NCBI GenBank assembly: GCA_963755815.1
Contig: CAVWLF010000010.1
Span: 248,001-312,000 of the forward strand
Length of the DNA stretch: 64,000 bases
DNA from: Palsa-506 sp963755815
GTDB taxonomy: Bacteria; Actinomycetota; Actinomycetes; Streptosporangiales; Streptosporangiaceae
Direction: 5' to 3'
The position numbers and the translations under genes are program-made. Below, in pieces: positions 50,445-59,160 of this stretch; positions within the stretch are counted from its first letter, which is position 1, and every line of letters begins with the position of its first letter. Under the pieces are notes generated by a model. It worked only from the letters and a program-made list of their open reading frames with translations. It ran no database searches and had not been told where the DNA came from.

Positions 50445-51704
50445 CTAGGCCAGCGGGCCATAGCGGGCCGCGTACGCGTCGGCCGCGTGCTGGAAGCACT
50501 CGATCGGGGCGCGCACGATGCCGGCCCCGATCTGCCCGCCGCCGCGCCCGGCCAGGCCGGCGTCGAGCACCGGCGTGATGCCGGTGGCCACCACCTTCAG
50601 CACGTCGATCCCGGTGGGCGTGCCGCGGTAGCGCAGGTACGGGATCTTGTAGTCGGTGTTCTCGCCCACCGTGATGTCGTACATGGCCAGGTTCATCTCG
50701 ATCATGGCTTCCGGCGTGCCGCCCTGGTAGTTCTGCAGCGGGAACGCGGCGGCCTGGGCGAAACCGCCGAGCCCGACGGTCTCGTTGATCAGGCTCTCGC
50801 CGCCGATCCACTCGATGTCGCTGATGCTGAACCCGTCGAAGAGCCGCGCGTCCACCTGCGGAAACGGGCCATCGAACCACTGATCACCCAGCCCGCTCAC
50901 CCGGATCGACACGCCGCGGCAGGTCAGGCTCATCGCGGTCACCACGCTGCTGGCGTCGATTCCCCGGGCCGCGTCCGCGACCGCCTTGGCGCTGGCCATC
51001 GACAGCCGGAGGAAGAAGTAGTCGCTCGCGGTCAGGTAGGCCAGCGTCTCCCGTACGTCGTCACCCCGGGTTCCGGCCAGGGTGAGCAGGTGCGGGAAGA
51101 GCTCCCGGCCGAACAGCAGCGTGGCCGCGGTGTTGCGGCTGTGCAGCTCGTCGCCCATGTGCACGGCGCGGCGCATGATCGGCTTGAGCGGGATGGCGCC
51201 GGCCTGCCGGATCGCCGCCCCGATGGTCGGGGCGATCACCTGCTCGATCCGCCGCAGCTGGTCGCGCACCTCGTCGTCGTAGGAGCCGTAGTTGAGCCGC
51301 TTGCGTGACTCGCCCTCGTAGAAATTGCAGTAGCCGACCGTGCCATGCGGCTCGTTGCGCACCACGAACACCGGCATCGACGCGGTGTACACGCCGGCCA
51401 CCGAGCCGACGCAGCCGTGGTCGTGGCAGGCGCCGATGATGATATCGCCGCTGCTCATCCGCTGCTCGGCGTCGGCGGCGTCGTCAGCCAGCCCTTCGTA
51501 AAGCGCCGCGTAGATCAGCGCGGCCCGCTGGCCGCCGGTATAGCCGGAGAACGGCACGGCCGGCCCCGAGGTGAGGATGGTCCGGCCGGTCATGCCGGGG
51601 ACGACGTCCCGCGCGGCCGCGACATCGGTCAGCACCGGGTCGGAACCGCACATTCGCGCTAGCGCCGCCTGGTTGGCCTGCTCCCGGGCGCCCGCCGTCA
51701 CCAT
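50445..51704 (-). CDS. DUF1116 (AllG/YlbE-like) protein
   Basis: This 419-residue protein is a full-length DUF1116 protein. The diagnostic segments are VVPGMTGRTILTSGPAVPFSG, GACHDHGCVGSVAGVYTASMPVFVV, FYEGESRKRLNYG and RRAVHMGDELHSRNTAATLLFGREL. The family includes AllG, a subunit of oxamate carbamoyltransferase, which acts with AllF and AllH; neither partner gene is in the window. The start overlaps the end of an SDR gene by 7 bp. This orphan subunit next to a monooxygenase/ligase regulon may act in a different carbamoyl or amide step. Confidence 0.88.
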   Translation of the reverse strand: MVTAGAREQANQAALARMCGSDPVLTDVAAARDVVPGMTGRTILTSGPAVPFSGYTGGQRAALIYAALYEGLADDAADAEQRMSSGDIIIGACHDHGCVGSVAGVYTASMPVFVVRNEPHGTVGYCNFYEGESRKRLNYGSYDDEVRDQLRRIEQVIAPTIGAAIRQAGAIPLKPIMRRAVHMGDELHSRNTAATLLFGRELFPHLLTLAGTRGDDVRETLAYLTASDYFFLRLSMASAKAVADAARGIDASSVVTAMSLTCRGVSIRVSGLGDQWFDGPFPQVDARLFDGFSISDIEWIGGESLINETVGLGGFAQAAAFPLQNYQGGTPEAMIEMNLAMYDITVGENTDYKIPYLRYRGTPTGIDVLKVVATGITPVLDAGLAGRGGGQIGAGIVRAPIECFQHAADAYAARYGPLA

Positions 51705-52423
51705 GCGGTCGTTCCCCCGTCGACCGGGATCACCGCGCCGGTGACATACGAGGAACGGGGCGAGGTCAGGAACTCCACTACCTCGGCGATTTCCTCCACC
51801 CGGCCCAGCCGGCCGAGCGGTACCTGCGCGGCCAGCGCCGCCTCGCCGCCGGACATGCGGTCCCACTCCGGCGCCATGGCCACCGCGATGAAGCCGGGCG
51901 CGACGAGGTTCACCCGGATGCCCCGCGGCGCGAGCTCGCAGGCCTGCACCCGGGTCAGGCCGGTCAGGGCGGCCTTCGTGGCCGAGTACATGCCGGTTCC
52001 GGCGAACCGGCCCACCGCGCCGGCCACGCTGCCGATGTGCACCACGGCACCGCCGTCGCCCAGGTGCGCCAGGCTCTCCCGGGTGACCCGCCCGCTGCCC
52101 ATCACGTTCACGGCCCACATCCGGTCGGCGGCCTGCTGCGACATGGCGTCGCTGCGGGCCTCGCGCAGGACTCCCGCGCAGTTCACCACCGCGGTCAGCG
52201 ATCCGAGCGCGGCCGCCGCCGCGACCGCCCAGGCGACGCTGGCGTCGTCGGTGACGTCCATCGGCCAGTCCAGGATCTCCCCCGGCCCGGCCCGGGGCGG
52301 ATCGGGCTCGGCCGTGACGCTGACGTCGCCGGCCAGGACCGCGTACCCGGACTGCGCCAGCCGGGCGCAGATCGCGCGCCCGATGCCGCCGGCCCCACCG
52401 GTCACGAGCGCAACTGCGGTCAC
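51698..52423 (-). CDS. SDR family oxidoreductase (canonical)
   Basis: The 241-residue SDR has the dinucleotide motif GGAGGIGRAI, NCAGVL, the catalytic Ser in HIGSVAGAVG and the YSATK (YxxxK) pair. It resembles 3-oxoacyl-ACP reductase/alcohol dehydrogenase-type enzymes. It is the first gene of a leftward operon with the DUF1116 gene, which overlaps it by 7 bp. A promoter with -35 GGTAAA (leftward TTTACC) and -10 ACAGTA (leftward TACTGT) and an operator-like sequence lie immediately upstream. Confidence 0.9.
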   Translation of the reverse strand: MTAVALVTGGAGGIGRAICARLAQSGYAVLAGDVSVTAEPDPPRAGPGEILDWPMDVTDDASVAWAVAAAAALGSLTAVVNCAGVLREARSDAMSQQAADRMWAVNVMGSGRVTRESLAHLGDGGAVVHIGSVAGAVGRFAGTGMYSATKAALTGLTRVQACELAPRGIRVNLVAPGFIAVAMAPEWDRMSGGEAALAAQVPLGRLGRVEEIAEVVEFLTSPRSSYVTGAVIPVDGGTTAW

Positions 52424-52437
52424 GGTCTACCTCCCGC

Positions 52438-52481
52438 CGGTCTTTGGCCTGAACAGTAGTCCATTCGACCACGAGGGTAAA
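52438..52481 (-). promoter_or_regulatory. Operator B and promoter of the SDR/DUF1116 operon
   Basis: On the leftward strand -35 TTTACC (52476-52481), a 17-bp spacer and -10 TACTGT (52453-52458) form a promoter. The operator-like CGGTCTTTGGCCT (52438-52450, + strand) begins 2 bp downstream of the -10 box, which places it over the expected transcription start. The same interval is the 5' region of the divergent FadR-type gene, so that gene may be autoregulated through this site. Confidence 0.65.
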
Positions 52482-52584
52482 GACCTCTGGATAACGAGCA
52501 ATGGCGGGCCGGCCCGCGACGTCAGCGGCGGAGGGGCAGGGCGCCGGCCCGGCTGCCGCCGCGCGGATGTGAGATCATTAGCCC

Positions 52585-53319
52585 ATGTCCGGCGTGGCCC
52601 CCAGCCCTCGACCGACCGGCATCGAGCGGGTTGCGCACTCCCCGGTGTACGGGCTGATCGTTGATCAGCTTCGGCGCGCGATTCTCATCGGCACGTTCAT
52701 TCCGGGTGACAAGCTCCCGCCGGAGCGTGAGCTGTCCAAGCAGCTCGGCGTCTCCCGGGCCAGCGTCCGCGAGGCGATCCGCGTGCTGGAGGGCGAGGGG
52801 TACGTGGAGACCCGGCGGGGGGCGACCGGCGGCATCGTGGTGCTCGACCGGGCCCGGACCGAGGAACGGCTGGCCGAGGCCATCCGGAGCAACCTGCCCG
52901 AGATCGAGCAGGTGATTGACTTCCGGCTGGCCGTCGAGTGCGGTGCGGCCCGGCTGGCCGCGGTGCGCCGGACGGACGCGGACCTGGCCGTGCTGGACGC
53001 CGCGTACCAGACGATGGCGGCGGGCCGGGAGACCCGGCGCTTCCGGGCCGCGGATTCCGCTTTCCATCAGGGCATCGCCCGGGCGGCGCGCAACGACTGG
53101 ATGGAGCGGGCCATCGAGGACGCGCGCGCTGCGCTGTGGATGGCCGTCGACAAGGTCGCGGAGAACGTCTTCCGCACGGCCCAGCTGCACCACCTCCAGA
53201 TCCTGGAGGCGATCAGGGACAGCGATCCGGACGCGGCCGAGCGCCATGTCGCGGCGCACATCGAGCTGACCCGGACCGACTTGCTCCGGATCGCGGGCGC
53301 CGGGTCGGCGCCCCCCTGA
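52585..53319 (+). CDS. GntR/FadR-family (FCD) transcriptional regulator
   Basis: The 244-residue protein has a GntR winged helix (SPVYGLIVDQLRRAILIGTFIPGDKLPPERELSKQLGVSRASVREAIRVLEGEGYV) and a C-terminal FCD effector domain. The latter shows metal or ligand-binding features: the helix DFRLAVECGAARLAAVRR, AFHQGIARAARN and LQILEAIRDSDPDAAERHVAAHI. It sits in the centre of the regulon and is divergent from the SDR/DUF1116 operon. The palindrome GGACCTTTGGTCC found in this cluster fits a FadR-family dyad, so this gene is the best candidate for the repressor. Confidence 0.87.
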   Translation: MSGVAPSPRPTGIERVAHSPVYGLIVDQLRRAILIGTFIPGDKLPPERELSKQLGVSRASVREAIRVLEGEGYVETRRGATGGIVVLDRARTEERLAEAIRSNLPEIEQVIDFRLAVECGAARLAAVRRTDADLAVLDAAYQTMAAGRETRRFRAADSAFHQGIARAARNDWMERAIEDARAALWMAVDKVAENVFRTAQLHHLQILEAIRDSDPDAAERHVAAHIELTRTDLLRIAGAGSAPP

Positions 53320-53362
53320 GTCTTTCTCGCGGCCGGATGCCTCGTCCGGGGCGCCCGGGCTC

Positions 53363-53407
53363 TTGACACTGCTCTCCCGCTGTCCTTATGCTCCGGCCCA
53401 AAGGTCC
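53363..53407 (+). promoter_or_regulatory. Operator C and promoter of the permease/ligase operon
   Basis: -35 TTGACA (53363-53368), 18-bp spacer and -10 TATGCT (53387-53392) form a strong promoter. GGCCCAAAGGTCC (53395-53407) starts 2 bp downstream of the -10 and is the reverse complement of the GGACCTTTGGGCC-type operator. It covers the expected +1, as expected for a repressor site. The permease ATG is at 53469. Confidence 0.75.
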
Positions 53408-53468
53408 GGCAAGTAGACCTAGCCCCGGAGCCAGCGGCTCACCGCGCCACGCAAGGGTTGAGTGGGAA

Positions 53469-54971
53469 ATGACTGCCGAGCAGGTTACCGATCAACCGGC
53501 CGAATCGCTGCGCGCCAATGCCGTCGGGCTGCCCGATGTGATCTTCACGTCGGTCACCACGATGGCCCCGGCGGCCGGCGCGGCGTTCTCCATCACCGTG
53601 GGCGCGCTGTTCGCGGGCGGGGCACTGGTCGACGGCGTGATCATCGCGCTGGTCGGCTGCATGTTCACCGCCCTGTCGATCGGGCAGCTCTCCAAGCACC
53701 TGCCCACCGCGGGCGGCATGTACACGTACATCGCGCGCGGCCTGGGCGTCAAGGCGGGCTTCCTGGCCGGCTGGGGTTTCGACCTGGCCTACCCGCTGGT
53801 CGTGCCGCTGGTCAGCGTCCTGTTCGGCAGCATCCTGGGCAGCACGTTGGCGTCCCACTTCGGCCTGTCCTACAACTTCTGGTGGGTCGTCGGGTCGGTC
53901 TTCTGCGTGGCTCTGGTCGCTTCGGTCAACTACTTCGGCATCCAGGTCAGCACCCGCTTCGGGATCATCCTCGGGACATTCGAGATCCTGGTGATGGTCG
54001 CGCTGTCCCTGACGCTGATCTTCAGCGCCGGCTCGCGCAACACCCTGAGCGTCTTCACCACGAAATTCGCGACGGTGCCCGGCTTCCATGGCCTGTCCGG
54101 AATCGTGGCCGGCTCGGTGTACGGGGTGCTGGCGTTCATCGGCTTCGACGCGGCCGCGCCGCTGGCCGAGGAAACCCGGAATCCCACCCGCAACGTGGGC
54201 CGGGCCGTGGTGGGCTCGTGCGTGCTGGTCGGGCTCTTCTACGTGCTAACCACCTATGCCGCCACGGTGTACTTCGGCCCGAACCGGTTCGTGAACTTCT
54301 ACACGGCGGGCGGCGGCAACCCGTGGAACCTGATGGCGACGGCAGTCTGGGGCGTCGGGTGGGTATTCCTGTTCATCGCCCTGCTGAATTCCAGTGCCGC
54401 GTGCTCCAACGGCGGTGGCTGCGCGGCCGCGCGGTGCATCTGGGCGATGGGCCGCATCCGGGTCATCCCGCACGTTTTCGGCCGCACCCAGCGGCGGTGG
54501 AAGTCGCCGCACATCGCCGTGCTGACCATCTTCGGCGTCGGGCTGGTGCTGACCCTCTGGCTGGGCGAGGTGTACACGCCGCTGACCGCGTTCGCGCTGA
54601 TCGGCACCATCATCACCGGCGCGATCCTGCCCATCTACATCGCGGTGAACATTTCCTGCATCTCGTTCTTCTGGCGCGAGCGGCGGCCTGAGTTCAACGT
54701 GATCAAGCACCTGATCTACCCGATCCTCGGCATCGTGCTGTTCGTCCCCGGCTTCTTCGCCGGCCTGGGCATCCCGGTGTTCAAGTTCATCAGCGCGCTG
54801 AGCTACCCGCTGAGCCTGGCCGGCCCCATCATCATCGCCTGGTACGCCATCGGGATCGTGCTGGTGATCTACTTCTCGATCCGCCACCCGGAGCGGATCC
54901 GGGACACGGCCAAGGTCTTCCTCAACACCGACCATGATGCCGAGCTGGCGACCGGGGCACCGACGGCCTGA
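53469..54971 (+). CDS. APC-family amino acid/amine permease
   Basis: From the ATG at 53469 the protein has 500 residues with about 12 hydrophobic segments. It shows APC-family features: ANAVGLPDVIFTSVTTMAPAAGAAFSITVG in the first helix, AFIGFDAAAPLAEETRNPTRNVGRAV in the region of helix 6 and intracellular loop, and WLGEVYTPLTAFALIGTI further on. The next gene, a gamma-glutamyl ligase-like glutamine synthetase, starts on the final base of the stop codon, so the two are coupled. It is intact, unlike the frameshifted paralogue at 5261-6742. Confidence 0.9.
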   Translation: MTAEQVTDQPAESLRANAVGLPDVIFTSVTTMAPAAGAAFSITVGALFAGGALVDGVIIALVGCMFTALSIGQLSKHLPTAGGMYTYIARGLGVKAGFLAGWGFDLAYPLVVPLVSVLFGSILGSTLASHFGLSYNFWWVVGSVFCVALVASVNYFGIQVSTRFGIILGTFEILVMVALSLTLIFSAGSRNTLSVFTTKFATVPGFHGLSGIVAGSVYGVLAFIGFDAAAPLAEETRNPTRNVGRAVVGSCVLVGLFYVLTTYAATVYFGPNRFVNFYTAGGGNPWNLMATAVWGVGWVFLFIALLNSSAACSNGGGCAAARCIWAMGRIRVIPHVFGRTQRRWKSPHIAVLTIFGVGLVLTLWLGEVYTPLTAFALIGTIITGAILPIYIAVNISCISFFWRERRPEFNVIKHLIYPILGIVLFVPGFFAGLGIPVFKFISALSYPLSLAGPIIIAWYAIGIVLVIYFSIRHPERIRDTAKVFLNTDHDAELATGAPTA

Positions 54972-56386
54972 TGGCGGGCAGCGAGGATTCGCAGCGGCGC
55001 GCGGAGCAGTCCAGGCTGGCCGAGCAGCGGCTTCGCGAGCACGGCGTGCGGGTCATCCAGATGGAGATGCCCGACATCAACGGCACGGTCCGCGGCAAGG
55101 TGGCCAGCATGCACAAGGGGCTGGCGCCGGCCGGCACCGGGATGAGCAGCCTGGTCATGTCGTTCCGCGGCGGCGAGGAGATCACGATCTCGCCGTGGAG
55201 CGACGTCGACAACGGGTTCCCGAAGATTTCCGCGGTGCCCGACCTGAGCACCCTCATCCAGTGGCCGTGGCGGCCGGATACCGCGGCCGTGCTCTGCGAC
55301 TTCGTGATGGACGACGGGTCGCCGTGCGACATGGACGTCCGGGAGATCCTCCGCCGGGCGGTCGCCGAGCTGGCCGAGCTGGGCCTGACGGCGCAGGCGG
55401 CGATCGAGTGGGAACTGTACATTTACGAGTCCGATGACGAGCTGCTCCGGGCCGGCCGGTACCGCGAGCTGAAGTGCCTCGGGCGCAACCTGCACTGCTA
55501 CACGCTGACCAATTACCCCTCGTTCACGCCGCTCGCGACCGACTTCCTGACCAGGATGGAGTCGGTCGGCATCGAGGTGGAGGCGTTCCACTCGGAGTAC
55601 GGGCGCGGCCAGTACGAGTTCACCTGCGCCCCGGCCGACCCGATGACCGCGGCCGACTGGGCCGTGCGGGCCAAGACGTACCTGCGCCAGGTCGCCGCCG
55701 AGCACGGCCTGGTGACCTGCTGGATGCCGGTGCTGCACACCGGCACCCTGGATGCCCACAGCGGCGCGCACGTGAACCTGTCGCTGTGCCGGGACGGGCG
55801 CAACCTCTTCTGGGACGCCGACCGCGGCGGGCTGTCCGACCTGGCCCGGCACGCCGCGGCCGGGATCATGGCCACGATGGCGGACTTCCACCTGATGTTC
55901 CGGCCCTGGGTGAACTCGTTCCGGCGGATGGACCGGCTGTCCTGGAACCCGGAGGACGCGTCCTGGGGGCTGGATAACCACGGGGCGGCGATCCGGGTGG
56001 TGCACGGCCCGGACCCGGCCCGGTACACCCGGTTCGAGCACCGGGCGCCGGGCCCGGACGTCAACCCGTACCTCGCGCTGGCGGCGATCATCTTCGGCGC
56101 GGCGCGCGGAGTCCGGGACCGGATGCAGCCGCCGCCGCAGGCGGTGGGCGACCCGATCGCCGCGGGCGGCTATGAGCTGCTGCCGCGGACGCTGGCCGAC
56201 AGCGTGGACACGCTGCGTTCCTCGCCGGTGGCCAAGGACCTGCTCGGGCAGGCGTTCATTGAGCATTTCAGCGCGATGAAACTGGACGAGTCGCAGGCCT
56301 ACCTGGCCTGGCTGGCGGAAAATCCGGAGGTCTCCCCGGACCAGGTCACGGACTGGGAGTTCCGCAACTATTTCGAGTGGGCCTGA
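54971..56386 (+). CDS. Glutamine synthetase family ligase (GlnA4/PuuA-like)
   Basis: This 471-residue protein has glutamine synthetase motifs: AAIEWELYIYES, YGRGQYEFTCAP, TGTLDAHSGAHVNLSL, NSFRRMDRLSWNPEDASW and RFEHRAPGPDVNPYLALA. The classic NRxxxxR segment is altered to DNHGAAIRV, which suggests a changed acceptor pocket. PuuA-like enzymes ligate glutamate to an amine, and GlnA4-like proteins do so in actinomycetes. It is coupled to the APC permease (1-bp overlap) and shares the regulon operator. It is the likely first enzyme of the pathway. Confidence 0.88.
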   Translation: MAGSEDSQRRAEQSRLAEQRLREHGVRVIQMEMPDINGTVRGKVASMHKGLAPAGTGMSSLVMSFRGGEEITISPWSDVDNGFPKISAVPDLSTLIQWPWRPDTAAVLCDFVMDDGSPCDMDVREILRRAVAELAELGLTAQAAIEWELYIYESDDELLRAGRYRELKCLGRNLHCYTLTNYPSFTPLATDFLTRMESVGIEVEAFHSEYGRGQYEFTCAPADPMTAADWAVRAKTYLRQVAAEHGLVTCWMPVLHTGTLDAHSGAHVNLSLCRDGRNLFWDADRGGLSDLARHAAAGIMATMADFHLMFRPWVNSFRRMDRLSWNPEDASWGLDNHGAAIRVVHGPDPARYTRFEHRAPGPDVNPYLALAAIIFGAARGVRDRMQPPPQAVGDPIAAGGYELLPRTLADSVDTLRSSPVAKDLLGQAFIEHFSAMKLDESQAYLAWLAENPEVSPDQVTDWEFRNYFEWA

Positions 56387-56434
56387 CCGGGCCCGAGCCC
56401 GGCCCGGGCGGGCGCTGAGCGGGGCCGGACCAGG

Positions 56435-57235
56435 TCAGCCTAGCCCGGCGGCGAAGGCCGCGATTGCTTCGTTAAAAGGTCCGCTCTCTTCCCAGAAGGG
56501 GCAGTGACTGGAGCTGGCGAAGGTCTGCAGGCGCGCGCCGGGAATCCGGCCGGCGATGTACTCGCCGGCCTTCGGGCTGGTGAGCTTGTCGTCCATGCCG
56601 AACAGGACCAGCGCGGGGACGCCGATCCCGGGCAGGAAGTCCCGGTAGTCGCGCAGCGTCTGGTCGAGCAGGATCGTGCTGGCGATGACCGGGGGGACCT
56701 GCAGGATCTCGGCCGCCATCCAGGCCCGCGCGGCCTCGTCCGGCGCGTGCAGCATGAGCCCGGTGAACTCGTCGACCAGCGCGGGCTGGTCCAGCTGCAG
56801 CTGCTCGTTCATCTCGCGCAGCGCGTCCATGGTGAAGACCCCGAATTCGTAGCCTTCCCAGGCGAAGTCGGACGGCGGCTGATCCACGATCACGATGCCC
56901 GCGACGCTGTCGTCGCCGAACTGGCGGAGGAAGTCGTAGGCGACCATGGCGCCCATGGACCAGCCGACCAGCACCGGCCGGCGGACCGACAGCGCGGCCA
57001 GGATGGCGTGCAGGTCCGCGGCGTACTGCGGCACCGTGTGGCCGTGGGTGACCTTCGTGGACCGGCCGTGCCCGCGCAGGTCGGGCACGATGACCTGGTG
57101 GCCGGGGAATTGCCCGAGCTGCCGCTGGAAGAACCGGCCGCTCATGCTCCAGCCGTGGATGAAGACGATCGGTTGCCCGCTGCCCTCCGTCTCGACCGAG
57201 AATGTGACGTCGCCAATGCGCAGTTCCTGGGTCAT
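56435..57235 (-). CDS. Alpha/beta hydrolase
   Basis: The 266-residue protein is an alpha/beta hydrolase of the proline iminopeptidase/haloperoxidase-like type. It has HGWSMSGRFF (oxyanion loop), VPDLRGHGRST, the nucleophile elbow VLVGWSMGAMV (Ser in G-W-S-M-G), the acid in LFGMDDKLTS and the His in ASSSHCPFWEE. It follows the SDR gene by 14 bp on the same strand and is the last gene of the leftward monooxygenase operon. It would hydrolyse an ester, lactone or amide produced by the monooxygenase. Confidence 0.85.
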   Translation of the reverse strand: MTQELRIGDVTFSVETEGSGQPIVFIHGWSMSGRFFQRQLGQFPGHQVIVPDLRGHGRSTKVTHGHTVPQYAADLHAILAALSVRRPVLVGWSMGAMVAYDFLRQFGDDSVAGIVIVDQPPSDFAWEGYEFGVFTMDALREMNEQLQLDQPALVDEFTGLMLHAPDEAARAWMAAEILQVPPVIASTILLDQTLRDYRDFLPGIGVPALVLFGMDDKLTSPKAGEYIAGRIPGARLQTFASSSHCPFWEESGPFNEAIAAFAAGLG

Positions 57236-57249
57236 GCGCGGACTCCCTG

Positions 57250-58032
57250 CTACTGGACGATGTACCCGCCGTCAACGATGAGCGCCTCGCCCGTCACGTA
57301 GCTGGACTCCTCGGAGGCCAGGAAGAGCGCGGCGGCGGCGATATCACCGGGCCGTCCGATCCGGCCCAGCGGGATCTGGGCCTGGACCCGGGCCCGCTTT
57401 TCCGGGTCGGACAGGGCATACGCGGACATCGGCGTCTCGATCAGGCCCGGGCAGATGGAGTTGACCCGGATCCCGTGCGCGGCGAGCTCGATCGCGAGCG
57501 CCCGGGTGATCATGAGCACGGCGCCCTTGGACGCGTTGTAGTGCACTTGCGGGTGCCCGCTGCTGGCCAGCACGATCATCGCCTCGATCGAGGCGATGTT
57601 GACGATCGCGCGGGTCCGGTCCGGGGGGCGCGGCATGGCCGTCATCCGCCGGGCGACGGCCTGGCCGACCAGGAACGTCCCGGTGGCGTTGACGTCCTGC
57701 ACGCGCTGCCACTCCGCCAGCGGCAGCTCGAGGAAGTTCGTGTACATGACGATGCCGGCGCAGTTCACCAGGATGTCGAGGCTGCCGGACGGGCCGGCCG
57801 CGGCATCGGCCATCCGGGCGGCGTCCGCCGGATCGGCCACGTCGCCGGCCACGGTGCGCAGCCGCTCCGCCCCGGCCGGGAACGCGGCGGCCAGCTTCTC
57901 GCCGTCGATGTCCGCGGCCGTCACCAGCGCGCCCTCGGCCAGGAAGCGCTGGGCCACCCCCTGCCCGATTCCGGACGCGGCTCCGGTGATCAGGGCGGTC
58001 CGGCCGTCCAGCCGCCCGCCGGAGCCCGTCAC
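57250..58032 (-). CDS. SDR family oxidoreductase
   Basis: From the GTG at 58032 the protein has 260 residues. It carries ALITGAASGIGQGVAQRF, the NCAGIV motif, IVNIASIEA (catalytic Ser) and HYNASKGAV (YxxxK), which are all canonical. The GTGA overlap of its start with the luciferase-like monooxygenase stop shows that they are co-translated. It probably oxidises an alcohol intermediate, but cofactor and substrate cannot be fixed from the sequence. Confidence 0.9.
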   Translation of the reverse strand: MTGSGGRLDGRTALITGAASGIGQGVAQRFLAEGALVTAADIDGEKLAAAFPAGAERLRTVAGDVADPADAARMADAAAGPSGSLDILVNCAGIVMYTNFLELPLAEWQRVQDVNATGTFLVGQAVARRMTAMPRPPDRTRAIVNIASIEAMIVLASSGHPQVHYNASKGAVLMITRALAIELAAHGIRVNSICPGLIETPMSAYALSDPEKRARVQAQIPLGRIGRPGDIAAAALFLASEESSYVTGEALIVDGGYIVQ

Positions 58033-59126
58033 GCCCGCCCGCTGACGGCCGGCCGCGGGCTGAAATGCGGCGCGACGTCCGCGGCGAAGCGGGCCGCCCA
58101 CCGGTGCCGGACGGCACCGGGTATTCCGGGCGTGGAGAAATGCAGGATGATGTGATTGAAGCCGACGTCCAGATAAGCCTGCAGCTTGCGCCGGACGGTG
58201 TCCGGCGAGCCGATGAGCTGCCACTCGCACCACGGCACGATGCCCTCCGGGCGGGTCCGCAGCTCCATCCCGGCAAAGATCCGCTGCCAGGCCTCGTACC
58301 CGCGGGTGTTCGCCCAGTCGGTGGCGTGCGGCGCGTAGTGATCGATCTGGGCCTGCATGAACCGCGGCTTGTACAGGCAGGCCTCGCTGATCGCCTCCTC
58401 GTCGGTATCGGCCACGATGCAATCGATCATGATCGGCAGGGTCGTGCCCGTCACGTCCAGCCCGGCTTCGGCGGCGCCGGCCTCCCAGGCGCGCAGCGTG
58501 GCCGCCTGCCGGGCCAGGTCGCCGATGGTGTTGCAGATCGGCGGCAGGCCGAGGCCGGCCATGATTCCGGCGCTGTCCGGGCTGCCGATGGCGCCGTAGA
58601 AGTGCAGCTGCCCGGCCCGGGGCTCGGGGCGGATGCGGATCCGCTCGGGGACCGAGACGTAACGGCCCGCGTAGCTGAACGGCTCGCCGGTCATCGCCAG
58701 CCGGAGGATCTCCCAGATCTCCTGGAACCGCCCCCGCGTCTCGCCCATGTCCAGGCCGAACGCGTCGAACTCGAACTTCGCGGTGCCGCGGCCCAGGCCC
58801 AGGTGCAGCGGCTGATCGGTCAGCTGGGTCAGCATCGCGATCTGGCCGGCCAGCCGCAGCGGGTTATGCCAGGGCGTGACTATCACGCAGGTGCCAAAGC
58901 CCAGCTCCGGGAACCGGCCGGAGAAGTGCGCGATCTGCAGGCCGGGATCGGGCGTCGGGAAGTAGTCGCTGAAGTGGTGCTCGAGTACCCAGACCGTCCG
59001 GTAGCCCAGCTGAGAGAAGACCTCGCAGTCGGTCAGCATGCCCCGGTAGAGATCGCGGTCACTGGCGCCCGGGGCGCCAGCGGCCGCTACCACGCATCCG
59101 AATTCGACCCCCGCGCTAGCTGCCAT
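58029..59126 (-). CDS. Luciferase-like (LLM class) flavin-dependent monooxygenase
   Basis: From the ATG at 59126, preceded by GGAGG, the protein has 365 residues and belongs to the luciferase-like monooxygenases. It has the N-terminal strand GVEFGCVVAAAG, the conserved TVWVLEHHFSDYFPTPDPGL (substrate/flavin region) and LGLGRGTAKFEFDAFGLDMGETRGRFQEIWEIL. The group includes FMNH2- and F420-dependent enzymes. It needs reduced flavin, and the flavin reductase at 48889-49419 in the same regulon could supply it. The ATG at 59147 is an alternative start. Confidence 0.88.
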   Translation of the reverse strand: MAASAGVEFGCVVAAAGAPGASDRDLYRGMLTDCEVFSQLGYRTVWVLEHHFSDYFPTPDPGLQIAHFSGRFPELGFGTCVIVTPWHNPLRLAGQIAMLTQLTDQPLHLGLGRGTAKFEFDAFGLDMGETRGRFQEIWEILRLAMTGEPFSYAGRYVSVPERIRIRPEPRAGQLHFYGAIGSPDSAGIMAGLGLPPICNTIGDLARQAATLRAWEAGAAEAGLDVTGTTLPIMIDCIVADTDEEAISEACLYKPRFMQAQIDHYAPHATDWANTRGYEAWQRIFAGMELRTRPEGIVPWCEWQLIGSPDTVRRKLQAYLDVGFNHIILHFSTPGIPGAVRHRWAARFAADVAPHFSPRPAVSGRA

Positions 59127-59160
59127 GCCGGCCTCCACCGCTGCCATGCTGGTATTTGCT

